64,000 nt of DNA, from the NCBI RefSeq assembly GCF_004359215.1, contig NW_027152062.1:528737-592736 (forward strand), read 5' to 3'. Shown one piece after another: positions 10,490 through 20,290 of the stretch. This DNA is from Bremia lactucae (Eukaryota > Oomycota > Peronosporomycetes > Peronosporales > Peronosporaceae). The notes beneath the pieces were generated by a model, which was given only the letters and a program-made list of their open reading frames with translations, ran no database searches and had not been told where the DNA came from. The position numbers and the translations under genes are program-made. Positions within the stretch are counted from its first letter, which is position 1. Every line of letters starts with the position of its first letter.

Positions 10490-10975
10490 TTCGGGCCCCC
10501 AATTTCGACGTGACTGCTCTAGGTACAGCTATTCTGAGGGGAGAAACCACGCGGCTTTGGTTTGCTCTTGCGTGAAAGTACCATTTTGGTGCGCCGTTCA
10601 CAGCAACGATTTTGTATGGGATTTTACAATTTGGGTACCGGGACCTCTTTCACGCGTTCTGGCACTACTACCATCGATGCGAACCGCCAAATTCGACATG
10701 ATTGCACTAGCTGCATCTGTTTCGAGGGGCGAAAACGCGCGGCTTTGTTTTGATTTTGCATGAAAGTTCCATTTTGGTGCGCCATTCACAGCAACATTTT
10801 TTGCATAAGATTTTTCTATATGGTTACCGGGGCCTCTCTCATGCAGTCTAGCACTACAACTTTCGATGCAAAACGCCATTTTTGACGTGACTGCACTAAG
10901 TGCAGCTGCACTGAGGGGCGACAAAGTGCGGCTTCGGTTTTCGGAGCGCAAATCCCCAGCCACAGTTTAGTATGT
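10490..10975. repeat. Tandem repeat, unit about 188 bp, about 2.5 copies
   Basis: Matched landmarks recur with steady spacing: GACGTGACTGC at 10507, GACATGATTGC at 10695 and GACGTGACTGC at 10884 (steps 188 and 189). Each copy then shows GAGGGGMGAAAMCRCGCGGC and GTGAAAGTWCCATTTTGGTG, followed by CACAGCAACRWTTT and GGTACCGGGRCCTCT-like blocks. Copies differ by roughly 15-20 percent. The repeat is transcribed in frame over parts but the frames differ between copies, so it is treated as a satellite-like repeat. Confidence 0.8.
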
Positions 10976-11464
10976 TTTTTTATATGGGTTCTCTGACTTT
11001 CTTATTAAGCTGTAGCTCCACTTTTATGCAAACAGATGGTTTGGGTATCCTCGACCTAAATTTCAATTCCAAAAAAAGAAAAAAAATCAAGTACAGTAGA
11101 CTAGTACAGTATCAAATTTTAGCCAGCAGATTGATGAGTCCATGTCTATAATATTAATATAGACACCCGCTGCGTAGCGAGGGTTTCATTTTCATAAAAC
11201 AAATTAGGAACGATACGCATGACAATACAGTCGTATACGACAAATGTGTCCTAATTGCAACTTCATTTTTCCTTAGGCCCACTTTACCTGCCACCTCTGC
11301 AACATTAGTTTCATATATACACTTTGCACTTAAACATGCAATTTTCACTGTTGTTGCACAGCTATCCACCGAGACTACAACTGCCAGTCTGGATTCCGCA
11401 CAAAAAAATTTGGTCAAACTTAGCTTATGCAGCTGATATAGTGGTTAAATTAACTGAATTTGGA
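10976..11464. other. AT-rich region without recognised features
   Basis: The 87-codon minus-strand frame at 11154-11417 has no recognisable domain. Sequence between the 188-bp repeat and the next LTR may include decayed U3 of LTR-B, but no clear match is visible. Confidence 0.35.
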
Positions 11465-11739
11465 CGGACAACATCTTTATTCATTTCCTTTTATAGGAAA
11501 TAATTGTATTGTTATTCTTGTAGAAAATAATGTTTCGTAGGAACTCAATACATTAATACAATTTTACTTTTCTCTTGTCTAAAGCCTTCGAATTTTTCTT
11601 TAGTAGCAAAGACTTCTTAGCTAATCAGAACTTTCGTCTGTACGTCGTGTACGTGAAGCAGTCGAGGCGCCCCACCTTCGCTGTCATCAGTGGTAGTTGA
11701 CTAGTACTGTTATCAGTATTAGCAAGGTGCTTTGTTACA
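11465..11739 (+). repeat. LTR-B, 5' LTR, truncated at its start
   Basis: Contains CTCAATACATTAATACA, TCGTGTACGTGAAGCAGTCG, AGGCGCCCCACCTTCGC and ends TTTGTTACA at 11739. These match the reverse complement of 327-640. The usual TGTAACGGGG start is not found. It is followed by a primer binding site and a gag start, so it is a 5' LTR. Confidence 0.75.
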
Positions 11740-11741
11740 CC

Positions 11742-11759
11742 TGGTAGTACTTCGTAGTC
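11742..11759 (+). promoter_or_regulatory. tRNA primer binding site
   Basis: TGGTAGTACTTCGTAGTCC lies two bases after the LTR end. TGGTAGCAC... in the same place follows the LTRs at 27677 and 59438 and (reverse strand) 21335. TGG pairs with a tRNA 3' CCA; which tRNA cannot be decided here. Confidence 0.6.
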
Positions 11760-11790
11760 CGTTCAACGGCCTACGCACGGTTTATCAAAC

Positions 11791-12900
11791 ATGGACATGT
11801 TGGATGAAGAAGGGGGGGGCTTTCGAGACCCTCAAGAATGCTATCACGCAACGCGTGAAAGGTTCATTTTTTCGAGTAACTTTGAACGCGGAGTGATTGA
11901 ACGCATGGGATCGATGAACAACAAGCGGCCATAGCCGAGTTCATACAACATATACTCGACGGGGTCCAAGAAAAAGTAGCCTTGCTTCACCAGCAAGGCT
12001 CTCTATACGCGTAGGTGTTGATAACTTGCTCAACAGTTGGAACTGTTCAGACAGCAGCATTCACATGCTGCTAGCAAGCTGACGCTTCCGCGTTATCCGA
12101 AAGATTAAATGTAGAAACCTCTAAGTTTAAGGCAGTCGAATTAAACGACGCCAGTGAAGCTCGCCGCATCAATGATGATGCGCTGAAAATGAAATTTGGC
12201 AAGTCCAACTTAGCCGGACGTGCCAAATCTTGGGCTTTAGGGCTCAACCTTCATGACCCATTGGTTTTGGGCTGTATGAGGTCTTAAAGACCCAGCTCAG
12301 GCAAACATTTAAGCCGCCACGTGCCGAATACAGGGCTCGAGCCGAGCTCCTAGATTTGAAGCAGGGAGAGCATGACCTTCACGCTTATGCTTAGCAAACA
12401 CAATACCGGGTAAGTTGTATCGTGAGTCATCCACTTGGTGAACAAACATAGATAGCTGTGTTTATTAAAGGCCTTGCAGATGGTCGTGTTAAGACTCACC
12501 TTTTTCGGCTTCGATTTAACTAGTGTCGCTCGAACAAGCGATATCTGTAGCGGAACAGGAGAACTTCAGTCTTTAACAGGATTTTGTCCAGTCCGGAGCT
12601 TATCGTCCTCCAAGACGGCAAAAATCGGTCCAAACCTATGGACCTTTTGCATGCGGAGAGCGAAAAACCTCGCTCCTCAAGTCACAAACGATTGCAAAAA
12701 TGCAATTGCTTCCAAAAGACGGGCCACTACGCCAATGAGTGTAGTGCCCCACGCCCCGTGCCTAGAAACACTGAGCGAAACGATCGACCTCTCGCTAGGA
12801 ACAGCGGAGGATGCGGATCCGACGCTGTCGCGAAATCGCAACGGCGAGGCGAATCGTAAAAAAACGGTCGGGGTCAGTAGGTGCAGAGCGCCATACTGAT
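11791..12900 (+). pseudogene. gag of family A element, broken
   Basis: Starts MDMLDEEGG (ATG at 11791), like MDMLDDSGN at 27727. A later block GVIERMGSM, then EKVALLHQQGS-type sequence (about 11960-12000) and KSNLAGRAKSWALGLNL-like words (about 12200-12250) match the copy at 27727-28250. GLADGRVKTHLFR-like words lie near 12470-12500. The nucleocapsid zinc knuckle near 12700-12745 reads CNCFQKTGHYANEC; the copy at 57410-57450 has CNRCLKTGHYAYAC, so the second cysteine is lost here. The knuckle is followed by SAPRPVPRNTER. Several frameshifts. An eight-G run at 11812-11819 lies within the start of the gene. Confidence 0.75.
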
Positions 12901-12954
12901 TTAGCAACGTCAAAAGAATTTGTAGGCCTTTAACGAAAGTTGCTCCTCACACAC

Positions 12955-13534
12955 AATTTTTGGGTGTAACTAACTGCCCTAGGTGATGATGAGGTTAAAC
13001 TCATCACTTTGAAAATTATGGTGGCAATCAAATTGCAACTAAAGTCCCTCGATTGTGGGGCGTCGAACAATTTCATGCGATGCGAATTGCTAGAAGATCG
13101 TAGACATTAATTTATTGAGCGCGATATCCCTCCAACGAGGGTGGCAGTGCGCCTAGCAGCAGGCGCATTTGTAACAGTAAAGTAACGTGTAGTTGGTATC
13201 CAATAAACGCTAAAGGGTAAACAATACGATGCTGATTAACAAATTTGATGTCATCCTAGCATTACCATGGCTCAGAAAGTACGAGCCGTGCAAAAACTGG
13301 CAGCATCAAGCCGTGACAATGCCTGCCTCTCATTTATCAGATGGCCATCTGATAAGCGTCTTGGAGCGTCTACAAGGTTGTGGATTTTCTACAAGTGAGT
13401 GCGATGGCACACTTGTGATTCGGTCTTTGCACGACTGTACAAGACCTCAGTGTGAATACCCATCACACTGTGGAGTTAGATCCCTACGGCTGTGCACAAG
13501 CACAGGCATGGTCGAAGTTCAACCACTCGAATAA
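12955..13534 (+). pseudogene. Retropepsin-like protease and linker (family A)
   Basis: Shows LDCGASNNFM (about 13047-13078), the active-site loop with DCG where DSG or DTG is usual, then RVAVRLAAGAFVTV (about 13138-13180) and the flap-distal block FDVILALPWLRKYEPCKNW (13244-13300). The same order occurs in 29753-30367. The protease would cut gag-pol into mature proteins. One stop after RLAAGAFVTVK and frameshifts upstream. The linker to RT contains VLERLQGCGFSTSECDG. Confidence 0.75.
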
Positions 13535-13539
13535 GTTGA

Positions 13540-14614
13540 GTGGTACGAAACAAGGATGCTTGCTTGGAAAGCAACTTCCAAGAAAATATTCAACACCTAT
13601 CGATACGAGATAGTGCAAAAGTTCTTGACCGACTGGAGAGTCATCGTAGGGATATCGTTGTGGTTGTGCTACCACAGCTAAAAGCCGTTGGGGAGTGTAC
13701 TCCCAAAACAAAATTGAGGGAATGAGTCCTCAAGTATCTGCGGGAATGAGTTCCAGAAACCGTGGTCAAAGGTTCCCAGGTACCTTTGGAAATTAATTCT
13801 AAGAAATAAACTGAGACATTAAATGTCTTAGTAAACAACAGATTAAGTGTAGGCGCTTGTACACTTAATCTAATAGCGCCTCCGAACTTAACTTCGGAGA
13901 TAACTCAATTGCCAACGCTAGCACCGAAACGGTTCTTGCGTGATATGCGTAGTGGCAAAGTCAAGCAGATTTGCGTACTTGTCATAAATGATAAGTACGT
14001 GGCCAATATACCTGTCGGCAATAGTATTTCCTGAGAACGAACGGATTCAGCAGCTCATCGATGGACGAAAGTGTCCTTGATGAGAAGACTCAGATGGAAC
14101 CAGGGAGGAACGTTTTACGCTCCATCCCTGGGAGTCTTTGAAAACAAATCCTTTATAAAAAGATTTGATCAAATTCAAGGATGTATTTTCTGAATCTGTA
14201 CCGTGCGAGTTGCCTAAGAATAAAGGCACTCGACACGAAATCAACCCGATACCAAATTCGAAATACTGACTCATGAAGCAGTGGCCATTGCCTCGTGAAC
14301 AAGTATGAGCGATCGACAAATTCTTTTCCGATCGCTTGGCAGCGATCCATGTGACGGAGTCAACCTCTCCACGTAGCTCTCCGACCTTCTGTGTGCTTAA
14401 AGCAACAGGAGGGTGGCGTATTGTGCATGCATTCATAAAATTAAACGCTGTAACGTTACCAGTTCAAGCGCCGATACCACGAAAAGGAGTAATCATTGAT
14501 GGTACATCAAAGAGATTTATCTTCTCGTCAATGGATCTGATGGATGAATGGATTCTATCAGATCTTCATGCGTGAACAGGATATCCTATTCATACCAGCA
14601 AGCACCCCAAGCGG
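13540..14614 (+). pseudogene. Reverse transcriptase N-terminal half (family A), truncated
   Basis: LPTLAPKRFLRDMRSGKVKQ (about 13910-13970) precedes RT as in copies at 36613 and 30889. The RT fingers and palm follow: SPTFCVLKATGGWRIVHAF (about 14375-14430), LNAVTLPVQAPIPRKGVI (about 14440-14490), and motif A FSSMDLMDE (about 14520-14550). The next block (ASTPSGML) stops at about 14614, where minus-strand family D sequence begins, so motifs B and C are missing. Multiple frameshifts and stops. Confidence 0.8.
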
Positions 14615-14615
14615 A

Positions 14616-15735
14616 ATGCTTAAGGCCAAAGGCCAGTTACGTTCGGCGTCTATGCCTAAAACTTGAATAGGCCTAGCCAACACTTCAGTGCTTCAGTTGC
14701 CCGCGCAACCAAATATCGAAGCCGCACTGGGGCCAAAGAACTATCTATTCCGATTTTTGTTGGTTCGTTTGACGCAAGTTGACCCTGAGCGTGGCGTTTA
14801 AAAACGCCAACGGCGTACAGGCAATCTTGCCGAAGAGGTTCTTCAAATTCCCAAGAGTTTTCCGGAGAGGGGAACTCAAGCCACTTCACCAGATACTGGT
14901 GCTGACCCTTGCGACGACATCACTTTAGAAGTTTCCCCACGCGAAACTGAAGGTTCCCTCGCTCATTGAGCAGCGCGGGAGGAGGCCGAAAAATCGGTGG
15001 AAGCATTTGATAATCCAAAGCACGAGATTTAACTTTTTCGCGAGGGCTTTGCTCGAATTTAGGGCTCTTCTGACGCGGTCCAAAACTGTCTTTTAGCGAT
15101 GAAACGCCAACAGCCTTGTTTAGAAGGCCAGCTGGACATCCTGGTCAAAATGCAGCAATCTACGGCACGGCCACCTATCGCGGCGCAAGCGCCTTTAAGT
15201 TTACGTGGGAAGGGTCCTAATATGGCTTAAGCAAGCATACGTAGAGCCACTGGGTGTGTACGCAGCTTGCTAGGGGCTTAGCGTGTAAGCTAGACCCTTC
15301 TTGGCCACGACCGTAAATGGTCCAATAAAGCGCGGCCGCAATTTAGTCTTAAGGATCGCAGAAACCAAGTTTATAGGTAGATTTGTAGCGTATAACAAAA
15401 CTCTGTCTCCGACCGCATAAGAATCAATACAACTTCTGTTTTTAGCAACAGCTTTTTCTTCCTGTTTGTCTTGGCTATCGGCCACTGCGTCACGAATATC
15501 TTAAGACACTAAATCGCGTTGACAGAAACTCGCTTACTTGTTTCCGAACGGAAATAGGGCTGACATCAGCAAGCCTATCGGCTAATTCTCCGATGTCGTC
15601 CATACGTGTGACCAGACGTGTCAGCAGCAGGCTAATCTTCAAGGTTGGCACATGGCCAAATCTCTCATAATCCGCTGTCTGCCCTTGAATCGCATCTTCT
15701 CGTCGACGATGTGGAATTGTTCGGGGGGGGGGTCG
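14616..15735 (-). pseudogene. Integrase C-terminus and chromodomain (family D)
   Basis: On the minus strand: IQGQTADYERFGHVPTLKI-like integrase words (15490-15768), the linker MADSQDKQEEKAVAKNRSCI (15485 down), the GPF module LRPRFIGPFTVVAKKGLAYT (about 15340-15280), and a decayed chromodomain (KWLEFPSPENSWEFEEPLRQ, 14889 down) like that at 43721-44215. Chromodomains target integration to particular chromatin. The right end is a run of ten G (15723-15732) at the junction with the next, plus-strand, element. The left end (AAGGCCAGTTACGTTCGG) matches 43607 onward. Confidence 0.75.
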
Positions 15736-15745
15736 TCCGCTCGGA

Positions 15746-16375
15746 GTGGCCCAAGAGCAAATCCACAACGCCGACCTAAATGTAATTAGATTTCATCTTA
15801 GCTATGACGTGCGAAAAGAAATTCAGCAAGGCTATCGCAAGGACTTGTACTTTAAAAATATCTGGAAAGAACAACGTCCAGTTGACAAGTTCGTTATCGA
15901 AAAAGGTTTCATCTATATGAAAAATGGTAAAACAATTCAACAAATATGCATTCTCGACGTACCAGAACTAAAGACAAAAATCGTACATGAGTTTCACGAT
16001 GCAGCAATAGCAGCGTATCCCTTAAGTTCAAAGAACTTTATAGAAGCAGTGGTACTATTAGCCTAAAATATTAAAGACCGTGCAAAAATACGTTGCGACA
16101 TGTGAAACATGCGCACGTTGGAAATCAAGCAATCAGCGAAAAAAGGTCTTATGATGCCTATTCCGATTCCGAATGAACACTGGGAAGTCACTTCCATGAA
16201 CTTTATCACTGGAATACCTGTATGTGTGCGATCTTCGTCGTTGTGGATAAGTTATCAGAGAGACCGATATATGCGCCTACACATACGACTGCCAACTTCA
16301 AAGATGTTGCAATGCTGTTCATCAAAGCCGTCGTCAGACACCATGGTGGACCTTATGCATCGCAATTAAATCCTG
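15746..16375 (+). pseudogene. Ty3/gypsy integrase N-half (third family)
   Basis: A frame from 15746 carries KEIQQGYRKDLYFKNIWKEQ and VIEKGFIYMKNGKTIQQI, then KIVHEFHDAAIAAYP (HH half of the HHCC finger) and, in another frame at about 16087-16130, YVATCETCARWKSSNQR (CC half). The core begins PIPIPNEHWEVTSMNFITGI (about 16160-16215), where the expected catalytic Asp is Asn, then IFVVVDKLSERPIYAPTH (16230-16290). It is distinct from families A, D and F. It passes without a stop into copia-type integrase sequence. Confidence 0.7.
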
Positions 16376-16700
16376 CTGAGCGGAACCACCAGACATTGAT
16401 CGGTACGGTCAAGACGATGATGCATCAGTCGGGTTTTCCAAAGCGGTTCTGGACGAATGCTTTTGAAACTACCGTTTACGTGAAAAATCGAGTTTATTGG
16501 AAAGGCGCGAGCCGTACTCCGTACAAAATGATGTTTCGGACAAAGCTAGACATACACCACATTCAAGCATTTGGTTCATTGGCATTCTATCACGTGCCTA
16601 AGTCCACAGCGATAATAACATGTGGTGAATTGTCGCATGGGATTTTTACTCGGTTATCGTGAAGATCTTGTCGGCTGTCATATATTAGTGGCATCGGTAA
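16350..16700 (+). pseudogene. Ty1/copia integrase C-half
   Basis: NPAERNHQTLIGTVKTMMHQ, then FPKRFWTNAFETTVYVKNR, TPYKMMFRTKLDIHHIQAFG and LAFYHVPKS are the typical copia integrase words after the catalytic Glu; in a second frame GFLLGYREDLVGCHIL (about 16637-16685) continues the copia pattern. The open frame 16222-16662 (146 codons) contains both the gypsy and copia parts. The GKPTPY-type motif is present as SRTPYKMMF. The copia reverse transcriptase is absent. Confidence 0.75.
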
Positions 16701-16860
16701 CGAAACGCGTGGGTGGGTGAGATCGTTGACAAAGAACGGATTATAGCCTGTAGATATATGCATAGCGTTATTTAACGCAAACCCCACTACCGGATTGAGC
16801 TCCAGCGCTTTGGTGTCTCAGCACACACACCGCACAACGTCTTCGAACAGAACGTGCTTT
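16690..16860 (-). pseudogene. Family D integrase fragment
   Basis: The minus strand reads MGFALNNAMHISTGYNPFFV then NDLTHPRV, matching FASNNAVHAYTGYTPF at 44700 (-). Upstream on that strand ETPKRWSS occurs. The fragment is 170 bp and sits between the copia piece and the family A integrase. Confidence 0.65.
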
Positions 16861-16914
16861 TCGTATCCCTGAAGGAATGCTTCGCTGATACGTCCCCTCT
16901 CTTACGAGTTGGAA

Positions 16915-17762
16915 CGAGTTCTTGCCGATAGTAGAATTCGCCATCAAAAGTTCAGTGCATGCTTCTACAAAGCATACACCGTTTTTCGTGAACGGCTCAC
17001 GTCATCCTCGTATATCCACCTTGTTTGATAGTAACTTTCATTCAAGGGAGGTAGGGACCCGCTTGAGCAAAGAGCAATCTAGCTCTTGCTAATCACGCAT
17101 TGACCCTGCGGTCGACGCGAAGGATACCAATGTTGATTCAATCAACATTGAAGTGTACAAACTCAGCAATAGCGATAATGCTATTACTGACTTTGATAAC
17201 GATGCTGGAAGACTCAGCATCCAAACCAATAATATAAGTGAGAACATTAATGCTCTCACTAAGGAGGAGAATGACATTCCCGCGCTGCGCACCGGTCGCA
17301 CTGAAGACGAAAACAAAACCGAGTCAGCAGAAGAATTCCTGCTGGCTAGAGAAGCAGTGGTCCGTTTCGTAGAGGATTCTATCGTTGGTCGGTGGATCGA
17401 CAGAAACGGAACTCTGACAAAAATAGAAGAGCAAACATTCTTTCATTTTATGCTAATGATCTAGTCCTACTGTCTACGGCAAACCTATAAAACATATAGT
17501 GACGAATGTGGGCAGTAATAAATTACTGCCCAGGTATATCGGCCCATTTCGTGTACTACATCGCCAAGGCAAGGCGTTCACGATCGAGCTGCCTCGTAGG
17601 ATGCGTAAGCTTCTTACGGTTTGTGTCGGGCGTCTCCGCCCGTACCATCAGTACGAGGCTGCTTCCGATTCCGAATCACCCCGGAACGGTCTAAGGCGTC
17701 TGCCAAAGCCTGATGGTCCCGAGCTAAAGCATGATAGTCTCAAGACAGAGTTTCACGATTAA
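16915..17762 (+). pseudogene. Integrase C-terminal half (family A)
   Basis: VEFAIKSSVHASTKHTPFFV (16931-16990) followed by NGSRHPRIS, then a long acidic linker (NDAGRLSIQTNNISENINAL, about 17200-17260; REAVVRFVEDSIVGR, about 17350-17390), and the GPF module YIGPFRVLHRQGKAFTIELP (17535-17600), ending LKHDSLKTEFHD with a stop at 17760-17762. This copy keeps the longest open linker of the family. The convergent ORF remnant follows on the other strand. Confidence 0.8.
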
Positions 17763-17765
17763 ATG

Positions 17766-17995
17766 TTCCGTCGCTTCCTCCAAGGATGAAATCTTTTGAC
17801 AAGCTGTCACCAGCTCGTTTTGAAGGACGTTCGTTTGCCTATTGATCAGTCTCAACTTGCGCACAATTGTTTAGCTGGTTACGAGTAACATAATCGACCG
17901 TCACCGCTAACTCGCTACGAAGTGATCGCTCGTGATCAATATCCTCCCTTAAACAATGGAGGGTGTGAATGAATCAACAGGTCGTTATTGATAGA
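17766..17995 (-). pseudogene. Convergent extra ORF of family A, C-terminal part
   Basis: The reverse complement of about 17775-17840 (CAAAACGAGCTGGTGACAGC and following) matches 2408-2470 (+), the C-terminal coiled-coil part of the convergent ORF of copy 1. Its position right after the plus-strand integrase and its minus orientation repeat the convergent layout. It ends at about 17995 where family D RNase H begins, so the N-terminal part and LTR are missing. Confidence 0.6.
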
Positions 17996-17999
17996 AGAT

Positions 18000-18740
18000 C
18001 GATGCAACCTCGCACGCAAACGTGGCGACACTTAATTTTTTGACTCAAGGCTCTTAAGGGCTCGTAGCACATCACACACTGTTCGTCCTTGGCGTAGCCG
18101 AACGGATTGATTCAGTAATAGGTGACGTTATCGTCGCAATACGATACAGCTTATGATCCGGCCTACGTGATAACGCATAAGCCAAAGCATTCTGCTTGCC
18201 AGGCTTATATTTCACTTCGAAATTGTATTCGGCGAAAATTGAAAGCCATCGAGCCATTCTCTGTGATAGATGGGGCGACTTGGACGCAGTGCGGAAAGAC
18301 GCGTGATCTGTATATATCACAAACGGCTTAGAGCCAAACAGATGAACTTTAGATTTTACAAGAGCATACTTCACTGCAAGTAACTCTTTGTCAGGAATTG
18401 GGTAGTTTTTTTCCGCAGCTTTAAGCTGTCTAGACTCGAACGCTATTACACGTTCGCACCCATCATTATCTGTTTGTAACGGAGCAATGCCGATAGCAAA
18501 ATCCGATGCGTCACAGACGACACTGAAAGGCCAGTTTGGATTCGGTGGAGCCAGAATCGGGCATGGATAAGACTATCCTAATTGCCTCAAAAGCATCATT
18601 TATCGGTGCTAGTACATCACCAATCCGTATCCTTTTAAGGAGATTAAAAAATGGCCGAGCCATATCAGCGTAATTCTCGCTATATTTGTGCAAGTAGTTG
18701 GCGAGGCTTAACCACTTACGCAAATCTTTTTGATTCTTAG
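18000..18740 (-). pseudogene. RNase H and RT thumb (family D)
   Basis: Minus strand: RKWLSLANYLHKYSENYADM (18723 down), then after a frameshift the RNase H words MKYALVKSKVHLFGSKPFVI, YTDHASFRTASKSPHLSQRM and KYKPGKQNALAYALSRRPD (18374-18072). A one-base loss in GCCCGATTCTGG (about 18550) relative to 61713 shifts the frame, and the copy at 45880-45930 has the same loss. Integrase is missing: the element is cut at about 18000. Confidence 0.85.
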
Positions 18741-18749
18741 GAATCGGCC

Positions 18750-19680
18750 AAACAACTATGGCTTTTACCTCAGCAATATCCGCTCAAAGACCTCGCTTCC
18801 CGATGAAACACCCTAAGAAGAAAATTTCTTCTGCGCCAAAAATGCATTTAGATGCATTGGCATACAATTTATTTGTGAACATACACTCGAGCACTGCTCA
18901 CAAATGGTCTAAATGGTTTTCCATATCCGACCGACCCTGCTCCTAACGACTATGGACAAAAAAGTCATCAAAAAATAAGTCTGTGCATTGTCTCGATGAG
19001 GGTGGAACAGTTGCGTCACTAGACGACTAAATGTTGCCGGGGCGTTGAAAAGCCCTTGTGGCATAACTAACCACTCCCATAGCATACCGCTTGGGGTGCT
19101 AACGGCTGTAAGCGGGATATCGCTAGCTCGCATGAGCAGTTGATAAGAACTATTGACTAAGTCAAGTGCGCTGTACATTGTACATCCCACCATATTGTTC
19201 TGAAGAACATCCTTTCTAGGAATGGGGGTTTGTGCTGGTATAGTGACAGCATTAAGCTTACTATAAGCATGTACAATGCGCCATATACCATTTGGCTTTT
19301 TGACACAAAATTTCGGTGTCAAATGGGGGGATTTGCTCTCTCGTACCATTCCAGCCTCGTGCTTAGCACGGAAGAAATCTTCAATGACGTCACACTGTTC
19401 CTTTGGTAAAGGCCACTGTCGTGTTTCACAGTATTTGGTTCCAAGGTAACTACTGACACTCGGTATGGTGGCACCTCGGCCGACCACACTCGGTGGAATT
19501 TGATGTTCTACTCCACGTATCTCGGGGATATTACAAACTTGATGACTCGGCCCTAGGCCTACAATGCTTTCAGCATTCAGTGAATCGTTATTGCAACGAG
19601 TGTCGCTCGACGGAGTACGTTCCGTTCCACCCACTTTTTCTGAGCCGTCATGTTTCCATTTAGCAGAGTCCTAAGTTTTT
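18750..19680 (-). pseudogene. Reverse transcriptase (family D)
   Basis: A 241-codon minus-strand frame (19634-18909) contains RQWPLPKEQCDVIEDFFRAK, FCVKKPNGIWRIVHAYSKLN, TIPAQTPIPRKDVL, motif A SALDLVNSSYQLLM, STPSGMLWEWLVMPQGLFNA (motif B), and ends near motif C. LFFDDFFVHSR (about 18990-18955) is in the next frame because the T run before GATGAC has grown by two. This is the best preserved family D RT in the window. Confidence 0.9.
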
Positions 19681-20290
19681 ATTAAACAGTCGCAGGGCTC
19701 AGAATTAGTGTTTTCAACATTGGAGTTCATTAACTCAGAAATGCCATTGTCTAATACACTGACAGATTTGGTCAGTCATTCGTGCCAATAGCGCTTTTGT
19801 TGCCTAGCAGAGGTGGATTCATGACTCTCCAAAGCTTTGCTAGGAACATTGCGTGTTGCGCCTAAGGTCTTAGACTTCCAATCGATTCATGGCTCATGGC
19901 GTTCAAGCCAGGCCATACCAAGGATGAGATCTTATCTCGAATCCAAATCAAGGGCGAGACAACGTCCCACACTGTCAAAGTATAGAAACTTCATATCTAA
20001 GTTCAACGGAACTTTAGGAACAGTGACACGAGTCCCAGTCGCTAAGCGAGTAATTATATCACTTTCATGCGCTCTAGCGCCTCAACATATTGCTGATTCC
20101 CATCAAGGGAAAGAGGTCGAGCATAATTGCAAGACGCTCCTGAGTCAACTAAAATTGACCATGGCTTGTTAAAGCCCTTCACAGTCGCCTGATCGACTAA
20201 CAAGCCAAGCTCGTACTCACGCCCCGTGTCATTTCGCACCGAGCTGATTGCTAGGTCCTGCTTACTCTCACCACTTAGCTTCAACAGAGC
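19681..20290 (-). pseudogene. Retropepsin-like protease and linker (family D)
   Basis: The minus-strand frame 20284-20054 reads LGLLVDQATVKGFNKPWSIL then VDSGASCNYARP, a retropepsin active site with an intact DSG. Downstream (about 19960-19850) the words for a LGMAWLERHEP-type strand follow, as in 60900-60950 (+). Stops and frameshifts break the link to RT. Confidence 0.75.
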
